Assembly (NCBI GenBank): GCA_016795285.1
Contig: JAEUIC010000040.1
Coordinates: forward strand, 1 to 33,863
From: Planctomycetota bacterium
Lineage (GTDB): Bacteria; Planctomycetota; B15-G4; SIAN01
Direction of reading: 5' to 3'
Length of the DNA stretch: 33,863 nucleotides
The position numbers were made by a program, and so were the translations under genes. The stretch's first letter is position 1. Every line of letters begins with the position of its first letter. The notes beneath the pieces were generated by a model. It was not told the origin of the DNA. It worked only from the letters and a program-made list of their open reading frames with translations, and searched no databases. Positions 23,243 through 31,210 of this stretch are shown here, piece by piece.

Positions 23243-25050
23243 GGAACCAGCGAGATCACGGTCGGATTCGTCGCGTAGATCGGCCGGGGACCGAAGACGT
23301 AGGCCGCCCAATAGGTGTCGACGCCTGCCAGCGCCGGATCGAACGGTCCCTGCGTGTCGAGCACCACCTTCGCGCTGCCGGTCGAATCGAGCACGCCGAG
23401 CGAGTTCGCGAGCAGCGCCGAGTTGGCGAAGTAGAGCGTCGTCTCGAACAGCGGATCGTAGTTGAGCGGCAGGTGGACCGGCCCGAAGTCGAGGCCCGGC
23501 GAGGTGGAGAAGCTGCCGAGCAGCCAATAGCTGGCGTTCCTCTGGTTCGGGCCGACGTTCAGGTCGAAGTTCACCACGCCGCCGGTCGCCGCCGAGAGCA
23601 CGTCGAGGTCGGTGTGCAGGTCGAGGTGGAGCTCGTCGGAGGCCTGGTCGAGGCTGCCGCTCGTGCCGTCGGGCCAGAACGGGCGCACGTAGTGGTCGGA
23701 GACGTCGAGGCCGATGTAGTCGCCGAGATACCAGCCGTCGGTGGCGGCGAAGTCGAAGCCGGCATCGGAGACGGGGAACTCGCGCCACTTGGTGCCGCCG
23801 TTGCTGCTGCGCGCCACCCAGAGCCACTGCAGGTAGTTGTTGGGATCGAGGCGCGAATCCCAGAAGGCGATGTTCAAGTTGCCATGCGAGTCGACCGCGG
23901 CCCACGGCATCACCTGGTGGGCGCGCGTCGTGTCGCCGACGTTCACGTTGTTCTTCACCCAGGTGGCGCCGCCGTCGTGCGAGTGGACCACGTAGATGTC
24001 GGCGTGCTTCGGCGTGCCGCCCCAACGGTGGTAGGCGACGTAGATCGAGCCCGACCACGGCCCTTGGGTCTGGTCGACGGCGAGGCTGAAGATGTCGAAG
24101 AGGCGGAAGAAGTTGTTCGGCAGCGTCGAGGGCACCTGCACGTAGTCGCCCGCGAAGAGGTCGCTGCCCCACGTCGCGCCGCCATCCAGCGACCGGTCGA
24201 GCATGATGTCGAACGAGCCGCGATCGGCCCACATCACCCACAGCTCGCTGTTCGGTCCGTAGGCGACGTCGGGGCTGATCGCGTTCGAGCCGTTCGAGTC
24301 GTCGACGCGCTGCACGGAGCGCCAGCTCGCCGCGTCGTCGTCGCTCACGGCGACCCAGACGTTGTCGCCGGTGCCGGTGAAGAAGCGATCCCACGCGATG
24401 GCGACCTGGCCGCGATGCGGGCCGTTCGAGAGGTCGACCGCCGACTGCACCTTGTCGTTCGCGCCGTCGAGGTCGACCAGCAGCGGCGCCTGCCAGGTGA
24501 GGCCGCCGTCGAGGGAGCGGTAGGAGTAGACGCCGCTGCCACCCGGTCCGAAGTACTGCAGCAGCGTGATCACCGGGATGCCGTTCGGCGTGATGACCAC
24601 GGTGCAGTCGCCGTTCAGCGCGAAGCCCGACACGTTCGGGAAGACGCCGCTCGTCCAGCTCTGGCCGCCGTCGAACGAGGTGTACCAGGTGGTCAACGCC
24701 GAGCCGCTCGCGAAGTCGATCGCGGCGCCGACGACGTGCAGCTCGTCATTGGGGTCGATCGCGATCGAGCACTCGCACTGCGCCCCTCCGCGCCCGGCGT
24801 CGGGCTGCTGATCGGGGCCGGCCGGCGGCGACGGCGGCGCCGGCTGCGGCTTCTGCGCGACGTGCTGGCGCAACCGCTGCAGGTAGGTCGCATCGCGGGG
24901 GCCGATGGTCGGGCCGAGCGGTTCGCCCTCCGGCTTGCCGCCGCCTTGCGCGAACGACGCTGGAGCGGCGAAGAGGAGCGCGATCAGCGCGGCGGAGCAC
25001 CGCCGCGGAAAAAGCGAACGCGCGATCGAAGCTCTGCGACGGAGATCCAT
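23239..25050 (-). CDS. Secreted Asp-box (BNR/sialidase-like) beta-propeller protein
   Basis: The 603-residue protein has a signal peptide (about 1-34, cleavage near SFA) and a Pro-rich linker. A propeller follows with six Asp-box motifs: SFDGGQSW (125), SLDGGLTW (179), SDDDAASW (236), SLDGGATW (287), SHDGGATW (357) and SSNGGTKW (415). The sialidase catalytic arginines could not be confirmed, so binding rather than hydrolysis is possible. Residues about 485-603 form a separate beta-rich domain (YWLLGSFSTSPG, VHLPLNYDPLF, GPFDPALAGVDTYW) of a type I associate with large exported planctomycete proteins. The ATG has GGAG 7 nt upstream. It is the first gene of the coupled run. Confidence 0.88.
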   Translation of the reverse strand: MDLRRRASIARSLFPRRCSAALIALLFAAPASFAQGGGKPEGEPLGPTIGPRDATYLQRLRQHVAQKPQPAPPSPPAGPDQQPDAGRGGAQCECSIAIDPNDELHVVGAAIDFASGSALTTWYTSFDGGQSWTSGVFPNVSGFALNGDCTVVITPNGIPVITLLQYFGPGGSGVYSYRSLDGGLTWQAPLLVDLDGANDKVQSAVDLSNGPHRGQVAIAWDRFFTGTGDNVWVAVSDDDAASWRSVQRVDDSNGSNAISPDVAYGPNSELWVMWADRGSFDIMLDRSLDGGATWGSDLFAGDYVQVPSTLPNNFFRLFDIFSLAVDQTQGPWSGSIYVAYHRWGGTPKHADIYVVHSHDGGATWVKNNVNVGDTTRAHQVMPWAAVDSHGNLNIAFWDSRLDPNNYLQWLWVARSSNGGTKWREFPVSDAGFDFAATDGWYLGDYIGLDVSDHYVRPFWPDGTSGSLDQASDELHLDLHTDLDVLSAATGGVVNFDLNVGPNQRNASYWLLGSFSTSPGLDFGPVHLPLNYDPLFETTLYFANSALLANSLGVLDSTGSAKVVLDTQGPFDPALAGVDTYWAAYVFGPRPIYATNPTVISLVP

Positions 25051-25060
25051 CGGTCACTCC

Positions 25061-25093
25061 ACGGCATGGGGACGGCATGGGGACGGCATGGTG
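25061..25093. repeat. 11-bp tandem repeat, three copies, in the leader of the propeller gene
   Basis: ACGGCATGGGG occurs three times head to tail (the third copy ends GTG), 10 nt upstream of the propeller ATG. On the coding strand each copy carries an ATG; because the period is 11, the three ATGs fall in three frames. The first opens an 11-codon frame that stops 3 nt before the true start. Confidence 0.8.
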
Positions 25094-25178
25094 GGAGCCG
25101 CACACGCGGCGCGGGGAGGCACTCGCACGCGCTGGCGCGGCGGAACCTGCAGGGCCACTCGAGCGAGGCGTCGGACGA

Positions 25179-25255
25179 TGGTGCGTCCGAAAGGATTCGA
25201 ACCTTTGGCCTTCGGCTTCGGAGGCCGACGCTCTATCCAGCTGAGCTACGGACGC
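25179..25255 (-). tRNA. tRNA-Arg (anticodon CCG), CCA end encoded
   Basis: On the minus strand a full cloverleaf can be drawn. The acceptor stem GCGTCCG pairs with CGGACGC, the D stem is GCTC/GAGC, the anticodon stem is TCGGC/GCCGA with loop CTCCGAA giving anticodon CCG, and the T arm is AAAGG TTCGAAT CCTTT. The discriminator A and CCA are encoded, for a total of 77 nt. It reads CGG arginine codons, which are frequent in a genome this GC-rich. It lies between the sulfatase-like gene and the propeller gene. Confidence 0.96.
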
Positions 25256-25316
25256 ATCGCACGACCGCGCGAGGCGGCCGAGCGAGCGCGCCATGCTGCC
25301 GGGCCGCTCCCGCGAG

Positions 25317-26846
25317 TCAAGGGTGGTCGCCGCCGGCCCCATACCCGAGCGCCTCCATCTGCGCCTGCTGCTCCGGCGTGAGCGGCGTGCTCTCGGCCGA
25401 AAGCCCCTGCGCGGCGAGGCGCGCGCGATGGAGCCGCAGCGCCGCGGCCATCCGCGCCGCCCGCTCGGCGTCGCTCGCGAGCAGGTCGTGGCGCTCGTCG
25501 CGATCGGCGTCGAGGTCGAAGAGCTCGAGCACGCCGGCGCGACCGGCGTAGTCGCGCTCGGTCTCGATCAGCCGCAGCGGCCAGTTCTGCAGCAGGAAGG
25601 CGGCCCCCTGCTTGCCGCGCTCGAGATGGGCGACCAGCGGCGCGTGGCGCACGAACTCGCCGCCGCCGAGCAGCGGCCGCAGCGTCTGCCCGTCGCCGAT
25701 CGCGCCGCCCGCCTCGTCGGGCAAGAGCCCCAGCAGGTCGAGCAGCGTCGCCGGCACGTCGACCAGCGAGACGGGCGCGCCGATCCGCTGCCCCGCCCCG
25801 ACGCCCGGCCCGCGCACCAACAACGGCACGTCGACCACCTCGCGATGGAGCGTGAAGCCGTGGCCGAAGCCGCCGTGGTCGAAGAGCTCCTCGCCGTGGT
25901 CGGCCGTCACCACGACCAGTTCGTCGGCCCCCGCCGCGGTCGCCCGCCGCCGCGCCAGGAAGTCGCCGAGCACGTGGTCGGTCCAGGCGACCGCGGCCGC
26001 ATAGCGCGCCCGCAGGTCGGCGAGGTCGGCCGGCGCCACGTCGGCGCGCCGCTCGACCCGCCCCTTGCGCATCACGTCCTTCCAGACGTCGTTCTGGAAC
26101 GGGAAGTCGCGCGCGTCGGCGGCCCGGAACCGCTCGCGCCACTCGGGGGGCGTCAGGTAGGGGCCGTGGACGTTCATCACGTGGAGGTAGAGGAAGGTCG
26201 GACGGCCGTCGTCCTGCGCCAGGAGCCGCTCGGCCGCCCCCACCAGCGCGGTGACGTCCTCGTACTCGCGCGCCTTGTCGCGATCGTCGAAGTGGAAGGC
26301 GTCGAATCCCTGGTCGAAGCCGAACTGCGGCGAGGCGTTCGGGTTGCCCGAGACGCCGAGCGTCCGGTAACCCTGCGCGGCGAGCCGCTCGGCCAGCAGT
26401 TCGAGCTCGTCGGGGAGGCGGGCGTACTCGTGGCAGCCGTGGCGGGTCGGATAGAGACCGGTCAGCAGCGAGGCGGTCGACGGCTCGGTCCAGCTGCTGG
26501 CGGCGAGGCAGTTCTCGAAGAGCGTCCCGGCGGCGGCGAACGCGTCGAGCGCCGGGGTGAGCGGCCGCGTCTCCCCGTAGCAGCCGAGGTGGTCGCGCCG
26601 CAGCGTGTCGATCACGATCAGCACGACATTCGGCGGCCGAGCGGCCCGGGTGGGCGCGGCGGGTGCGGCGGGCGGCGCTCCACCCGCCTGCTGACCGAGC
26701 GCGCCGCAGGCGACCGCGCCGGCGACCAGCGCCAGCGCGAAGAGCGCCACGCCGCCCCAAGGGCCGCGCCGCCCCTGCCCGCAACGCCCGCCGAAGCGGA
26801 CGACGCGACGCGCGGCAGAGAACGCTCCCTTGGCAAGCCCCTTCAC
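25317..26846 (-). CDS. Membrane-anchored sulfatase-like hydrolase with Thr at the catalytic position
   Basis: The 509-residue protein from GTG 26846 has a hydrophobic helix (about 31-50, ending in VACG, possibly a lipobox) and an alkaline-phosphatase-superfamily sulfatase domain. Metal-site motifs are VLIVIDTLR (D80), TADHGEE (D316, H317) and GHGF (H329). Where sulfatases have C/S-x-P-S-R for formylglycine, this protein reads TEPST (T120-T124). That matches the SWTxPS variant seen in threonine-using phosphotransferases and related hydrolases. It may cleave sulfate, phosphate or phosphonate esters on surface polymers. No ATG fits the frame; GTG is preferred, with GGGAG about 12 nt upstream. 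Confidence 0.85.
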   Translation of the reverse strand: MKGLAKGAFSAARRVVRFGGRCGQGRRGPWGGVALFALALVAGAVACGALGQQAGGAPPAAPAAPTRAARPPNVVLIVIDTLRRDHLGCYGETRPLTPALDAFAAAGTLFENCLAASSWTEPSTASLLTGLYPTRHGCHEYARLPDELELLAERLAAQGYRTLGVSGNPNASPQFGFDQGFDAFHFDDRDKAREYEDVTALVGAAERLLAQDDGRPTFLYLHVMNVHGPYLTPPEWRERFRAADARDFPFQNDVWKDVMRKGRVERRADVAPADLADLRARYAAAVAWTDHVLGDFLARRRATAAGADELVVVTADHGEELFDHGGFGHGFTLHREVVDVPLLVRGPGVGAGQRIGAPVSLVDVPATLLDLLGLLPDEAGGAIGDGQTLRPLLGGGEFVRHAPLVAHLERGKQGAAFLLQNWPLRLIETERDYAGRAGVLELFDLDADRDERHDLLASDAERAARMAAALRLHRARLAAQGLSAESTPLTPEQQAQMEALGYGAGGDHP

Positions 26847-26894
26847 GGTCTGAAGAATCTCCCGACTCCCCTCCGCCGCGGAACATCCTCCCGA

Positions 26895-26900
26895 ATGGTA
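26895..26900 (-). promoter_or_regulatory. Candidate -10 element (TACCAT) for the sulfatase-like gene
   Basis: Minus-strand TACCAT (plus-strand ATGGTA) coincides with the ATG start codon and next codon of ribH on the opposite strand, 48 nt before the GTG start of the sulfatase-like gene. The flanks (GATACGTACCATTCGG) are less GC-rich than those of the other TACCAT sites, so this one could be chance. Confidence 0.3.
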
Positions 26901-27389
26901 CGTATCCCCACCGTCGCCGGCGACGGCGCAACCCTGCGCCTCGCCGTCGTGCGCGCCCGCTTCAACTCCGACGTAACCGAGCGGCTGCTGCAAGGCGCGC
27001 TCGCCACCTTGAAGGAGGCGGGAGTGCGCGACGACGCCACCTTCGTGATCGAGGTGCCGGGCGCCGTCGAGCTCGCGCTCGCCGCCGAACTCGCGTTCGA
27101 CCACCTCGCGGTCGACGCGGTGGTCTGCCTCGGCGCGGTGATCCGCGGCGAGACCTCCCACTACGACTACGTCTGCTCGATGACGGCCGACAGCCTCGCG
27201 CGCCTGATGGTCGAGCGGAAGAAACCGATCGCCTTCGGCGTCCTCACGTGTGACGACGACGACCAAGCGCTCGCGCGCGCCGGCGGCGACGCCGGGAACA
27301 AGGGGTCGGACGCGGCCGCGGTCGCGCTCGAGATGGCGCACCTCGCCCGCCACCTGGCGCGCCTCGCGCCAGGACAGGGAGCTCGCTGA
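26895..27389 (+). CDS. ribH: 6,7-dimethyl-8-ribityllumazine synthase
   Basis: RibH condenses 5-amino-6-ribitylaminouracil with 3,4-dihydroxybutanone phosphate in the penultimate step of riboflavin synthesis. The 164-residue protein has the family's marks: RFNSDVTERLL near the N-terminus, IEVPGAVELALAA, AVVCLGAVIRGETSHYDYV (catalytic-region His) and GVLTCDDDDQALARAGG followed by NKG. Length is normal. It heads a run with nusB (1-nt gap), ftsY and an O-antigen ligase-like gene; ribH-nusB adjacency is widespread in bacteria. It is divergent from the sulfatase-like gene, with only 48 nt shared. Confidence 0.96.
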   Translation: MVRIPTVAGDGATLRLAVVRARFNSDVTERLLQGALATLKEAGVRDDATFVIEVPGAVELALAAELAFDHLAVDAVVCLGAVIRGETSHYDYVCSMTADSLARLMVERKKPIAFGVLTCDDDDQALARAGGDAGNKGSDAAAVALEMAHLARHLARLAPGQGAR

Positions 27390-27390
27390 C

Positions 27391-27924
27391 ATGCGCCGCC
27401 GCACCCGTGCTCGGGAGCTCGCGCTCCAGTTCCTCTACACCGTCGAGGTGCGCGGCCCCGACGCGCGCGACGAGTTCGACGACTTCCTGCAGCGCTCGGG
27501 CGCGTCGCGCTTCGCGCGGCAGTTCGCCACCGAGCTGGTCGACGGCGTGCTGGCCCGCAAGGAGCAGCTCGACGCCGCCATCAGCGCCACCGCCACCAAC
27601 TGGTCGCTCTCGCGCATGCCAGCCGTCGATCGCACGATCCTGCGGCTCGGCAGCTACGAGCTGCTCCATTCGCCCGACGTGCCGGTGCGGGTCGCGTTGA
27701 ACGAGGCGATCGAGCTCGGCAAGCGCTACTCCACCGGCCAGAGCGGCGCCTTCATCAACGGCATCCTCGATCAAGTGCGCTCGCGCCGCTCGTTCGCGCC
27801 CGAAGTGCGCGACGCTCCGGACGATCGCGACGAGGAGGAGCCGATCGCGCCCGGCCTCGCCGGCGACGACGACGACGCTCCGTCGGGCGGCGCGACGACG
27901 GGCGGCGCGGCGGCGCGGCGGTGA
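27391..27924 (+). CDS. nusB: Transcription antitermination factor NusB
   Basis: NusB works with NusE (S10) in rRNA operon antitermination. The 177-residue protein has the conserved start RRRTRARELALQFLY, LPAVDRTILRLGSYELL-type core (here MPAVDRTILRLGSYELL), VALNEAIELGKRYSTGQSGAFINGILD and a variable end. The last roughly 40 residues are an acidic/Gly-Ala extension beyond the usual domain. ATG 27391 is preceded by GGGAG and lies 1 nt after the ribH stop. Confidence 0.94.
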   Translation: MRRRTRARELALQFLYTVEVRGPDARDEFDDFLQRSGASRFARQFATELVDGVLARKEQLDAAISATATNWSLSRMPAVDRTILRLGSYELLHSPDVPVRVALNEAIELGKRYSTGQSGAFINGILDQVRSRRSFAPEVRDAPDDRDEEEPIAPGLAGDDDDAPSGGATTGGAAARR

Positions 27925-27931
27925 GCGCGCG

Positions 27932-28870
27932 ATGATCTTCGCCCGACTGCGCGAGACGCTGCGGAAGACGCGCGAGAAGCTGGCCGGCGGCCTCTCGAAG
28001 CTGTTCGGCCTCAAGCGCGAACTCGACGACGCCTTCCTCGCCGAGCTCGAGGCGGTGCTCTTCGCCGGCGACCTCGGCACCACCGGCCTCGAGCTGCTCG
28101 CCACGCTGCGCGGCGAGTACCGCGAGCGGAAGCTGAAGACGACCGACGACGTGCGCGTGCGGCTGCGTGCGCTCCTGCGCCAGAAGCTCGGCGAGCCCTC
28201 CCCCGCCATCGCCCGCGCGGCGAGCGGCCCCACCGTCGTGCTGGTGGTCGGCGTGAACGGCTCGGGCAAGACGACCTCGGTGGCGAAGCTCGCCAAGCGG
28301 CTCACGTTGGAGGGGCGGAAGGTCATGGTCGCGGCGTGCGACACTTTCCGCGCCGCGGCGGTCGAGCAGCTCGCCACGTGGGCAGCGCGCGTCGGCGTGC
28401 CGATCGTCCGCAAGGAGGCGGGCGCCGATCCCGCCGCGGTCGCGTTCGATGGCGCCGCCGCCGCGGTGGCGCAAGGGATCGACGTGCTGATCGTCGACAC
28501 GGCGGGACGGCTCCACACGCGCGACGACCTGATGGCCGAGCTCGGCAAGGTGCGCCGCGTGCTGGACAAGAAGATCCCCGGCGCGCCGCACGAGACGCTG
28601 CTGGTGCTCGACGCGACGACCGGCCAGAACGCGATCCGCCAGGCGGAGGTCTTCACGCAAGTGGTGCCGCTCACCGGCGTGATCCTCGCCAAGCTCGACG
28701 GCACGGCGAAGGGCGGCGCGGTCGTCTCGATCCGCGATCGCCTCGGCATCCCGGTCCGCTTCGCCGGCCTCGGCGAGAAGGCGGACGATCTCGAGCCGTT
28801 CGATCCCGAGCGCTTCCTCGACGCGCTGCTCGAGGAGACGCTCGGCGGCGAGCAGAGCGAGGGCGGATGA
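27932..28870 (+). CDS. ftsY: Signal recognition particle receptor FtsY
   Basis: FtsY is the SRP receptor GTPase that delivers ribosome-nascent chains to the Sec translocon at the inner membrane. The 312-residue protein has the N domain (about 1-95) and G domain: GVNGSGKTTSVAKLA P-loop, DTFRAAAVEQL, IVDTAGRLHT, AKLDGTAKGG and GLGEKADDLEPF. The acidic A domain found in enterobacteria is absent, as in many bacteria. It begins 7 nt after nusB. Its stop overlaps the following ATG by 4 nt. Confidence 0.96.
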   Translation: MIFARLRETLRKTREKLAGGLSKLFGLKRELDDAFLAELEAVLFAGDLGTTGLELLATLRGEYRERKLKTTDDVRVRLRALLRQKLGEPSPAIARAASGPTVVLVVGVNGSGKTTSVAKLAKRLTLEGRKVMVAACDTFRAAAVEQLATWAARVGVPIVRKEAGADPAAVAFDGAAAAVAQGIDVLIVDTAGRLHTRDDLMAELGKVRRVLDKKIPGAPHETLLVLDATTGQNAIRQAEVFTQVVPLTGVILAKLDGTAKGGAVVSIRDRLGIPVRFAGLGEKADDLEPFDPERFLDALLEETLGGEQSEGG

Positions 28871-31179
28871 CCGCGGCGCTGCTGGTCGCAGCGCTCTTCG
28901 TCGTCGCGCTGGCGACGCAGCCCCATGCGTTCGACCTGCTGGCACTGAAGCGCGCGCTCCTTTGCCTCGCGGCGGTGCCGCTGCTGTTGTCCGGGCCGTT
29001 CCAGGCGCTGCTGCGCCGGCCGCTGCGCGGGCCGCTCTGGCCGCTGCTCCCGGCGCTCGGCGTGCTGCTCCTCGCGGCGCGCGTCGCTGACGAAGGAGCA
29101 ACGGCGCGCGCGGGGCTCCCCGACGGCGCGCTCGCGTGGCAGGCGCTGCTGCAGTTCCTGCTCTTCGTGCTGCTGGCGCTGCTGGCGCGCGAGGTGGCGT
29201 GGGAGCGCGCGGCGACGCTGCTCCGAGGCGTGGCGCTGCTCGGCGGCGCGGTCGCACTGCTGGCGCTGCTGCAGGTGGCCGGCTTCGACCCGCTCTACGG
29301 CGCCGAGTCGCTGCGCGTCGCGGTGGCGACCTTCGGCAACAGCAACGCCTTCGCCGCCTTCGCGGCGCCGGCGTTGGCGGTCGCCATCGGCTTGGCGAGC
29401 CGCGAGCGCGCCGTGCTGGCGCGCCTCGCCGTGGTGCTGCTCGCCGCGGCGCTGGTGGTGGCGCGCGGGCGCGGCGGCTGGCTCGCCGGCTCGATCGGCG
29501 CCGTCGCGGCACTGCTGGTGGCGGCACGCACCGCGCAGCGCTGGCGCCACGCGGCGGGCATGGCGCTGCTCGGCGGTGCGCTCGGACTGCTGCTGGCGTT
29601 GGCGAGCGGCGCGGGGGGCGGCGCAGGAAGTGGCGCGGCGGACGACGGCGGCGCGCGCAACGAGGCGGCCAGCAAGCCGCTCGGGCTCGGCCTCGAGCGG
29701 CGTTCCAACGTGGTGCGCCTCGAAGTGGCGAAGGCGACGCTCGACGTGATCGGCGACGCGCCGCTGCTCGGCCACGGGCCGGGGAGCTTCCGCCAGCAGT
29801 TCCCGCTCCACCGCCGCGCCGAGGAGGCGGCCATTGCGACGCGCGACGGTGCGCCGTCCGAGGTCGACCATCCGCACGTCGAGTGGCTGCGCCTCGCCGC
29901 GGAGGGAGGCTGGCTCACGGCGGCGTGCGTCGCGCTGGCGCTGCTCGGCGCGCTGCTCGCCGCGAGCCGCGGTCCGCAGGTGGCGCGCGACGATGGCGGC
30001 GCGCTGCGCGCCGCTTCGGTCGGCGGGCTGGTCGCGTGGCTGATCGCCTCGCTCACCTGGTCGACCCTCTACGACCCAGCCACCGCGTTGCAGGGCGCGC
30101 TGCTGGCCGGCATCGCTTGCGCCGGCACCGACGAAGTGGCGACCGTCGCGCCGCGCGGCAGCTGGCTCGCGCGCCTCTTCGCGACGGCGCTGGCGCTCGC
30201 GTGCGCGTGGTTCGGTGCGCCGACCGTCGCCGCCGAGTGGCGCGAGTGGCGCGCCGCCTCGACCGGCCGCATCGATGCCGAGGAGCTCGCGGCGATCGCA
30301 GCGCTCGACGACTCGAACCTCGAGCGGCAGTACGCGACCGGCGCGCTCTTCCTGGTGCAGTCGCGCGCCTTCGCGGCGGAGGTGGGCCGCATGCCGGCGG
30401 CGGCGGCCGCGACGGCGACGCTGCTCGAAGGTGCCGACACCGCGTTCGGTCGCGCGCTCGTCCTGCTGCCGCACCACGTCCCCTCGCTCGCCGGCGCGGC
30501 CGAAGTGGCAGCGCGCCGCGGCGACCTGGCGCGCGCACGCCTCCTCCTGCGCCGCCGCTTGCGCCTCGAGCCGTGGCGCGGCCCGTTCGAGCGCGCGCTC
30601 GCCGAGTTGCTCGAGGCGTCCGGCCGCGAACTCTCCGCCGCCGAGCAGCGCCTCGCGCTCGAGGGCGATGCGGCGATCGAGCCGCTCCTGGCGCAAGCGC
30701 TGCAGTTGCGCGCGGAGGGGAAGAATCGCGTCGCCGCACAGCTGCTCGACCTGCTCTGCGCGCGCGCCCCCGAGGCGGGCGAGCTCTGGCGCCACTACGC
30801 ACTCGCTTGGAAGGACCTCGACGACGATGCGGCCTACCGGCGCGCCTATCGCCGCTCGCAGCTCGCCTTCGCACTCGATGCGCTCGACGCGGGCGATGGC
30901 GAGGCGGCGCGCGGCAACTTGAAGGTGGCGCGCCGCTTCGCGCCCGAGGATGCGCCGATGGATGGCGGCGTCGCGCTGCCGGAGGAGCTGCTCGAGGCGT
31001 GCCTCGAGCTCGCGGCCGGGAAGCCCGACGCCGCGCGCGAGCGGCTCGCGGCGCTCGAGCCGGCGGCGGTGGCGATGGCGCTCGCAGGCGCCGGGCCGCG
31101 GCTGCTCGCTGCGCTGCGGGCGTTGCGCGCAGCGCCGGAGCTGGTGGTCGAGGCGGAACGGCTCGCGCTGCCGCGCTGA
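28867..31179 (+). CDS. O-antigen ligase-like (Wzy_C) polytopic protein with C-terminal repeat domain
   Basis: The 770-residue protein has about 10 membrane helices in its N-terminal 440 residues with O-antigen ligase/polymerase marks: FGNSNAFAAF (157-166), ARGRGGWLAG (199-208), LLGHGPGSFRQQFP (300-313) and HPHVEWLRLAAEGGW (335-349). Such proteins join glycan repeats or transfer them to a carrier at the periplasmic face. The C-terminal about 300 residues are soluble, Ala/Leu-rich helices resembling TPR repeats (LVLLPHHVPSLAGAAEVAARRGDLARAR). The ATG overlaps the ftsY stop (ATGA), with GGGCGG upstream. Substrate unknown. Confidence 0.85.
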   Translation: MTAALLVAALFVVALATQPHAFDLLALKRALLCLAAVPLLLSGPFQALLRRPLRGPLWPLLPALGVLLLAARVADEGATARAGLPDGALAWQALLQFLLFVLLALLAREVAWERAATLLRGVALLGGAVALLALLQVAGFDPLYGAESLRVAVATFGNSNAFAAFAAPALAVAIGLASRERAVLARLAVVLLAAALVVARGRGGWLAGSIGAVAALLVAARTAQRWRHAAGMALLGGALGLLLALASGAGGGAGSGAADDGGARNEAASKPLGLGLERRSNVVRLEVAKATLDVIGDAPLLGHGPGSFRQQFPLHRRAEEAAIATRDGAPSEVDHPHVEWLRLAAEGGWLTAACVALALLGALLAASRGPQVARDDGGALRAASVGGLVAWLIASLTWSTLYDPATALQGALLAGIACAGTDEVATVAPRGSWLARLFATALALACAWFGAPTVAAEWREWRAASTGRIDAEELAAIAALDDSNLERQYATGALFLVQSRAFAAEVGRMPAAAAATATLLEGADTAFGRALVLLPHHVPSLAGAAEVAARRGDLARARLLLRRRLRLEPWRGPFERALAELLEASGRELSAAEQRLALEGDAAIEPLLAQALQLRAEGKNRVAAQLLDLLCARAPEAGELWRHYALAWKDLDDDAAYRRAYRRSQLAFALDALDAGDGEAARGNLKVARRFAPEDAPMDGGVALPEELLEACLELAAGKPDAARERLAALEPAAVAMALAGAGPRLLAALRALRAAPELVVEAERLALPR

Positions 31180-31210
31180 CGCTTCGCGCGCCGCTCAGCG
31201 GTTCCGTCGT

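Noticed and set aside
25179..25255. tRNA-Arg as a possible integration site for a mobile element
   Set aside because: No integrase, no repeated tRNA 3' end and no change of composition were seen on either side.
27244..30795. 1183-codon minus-strand frame opposite nusB, ftsY and the ligase
   Set aside because: Composition is Arg/Ala/Gln repeats typical of antisense reading; the plus-strand genes are unambiguous.
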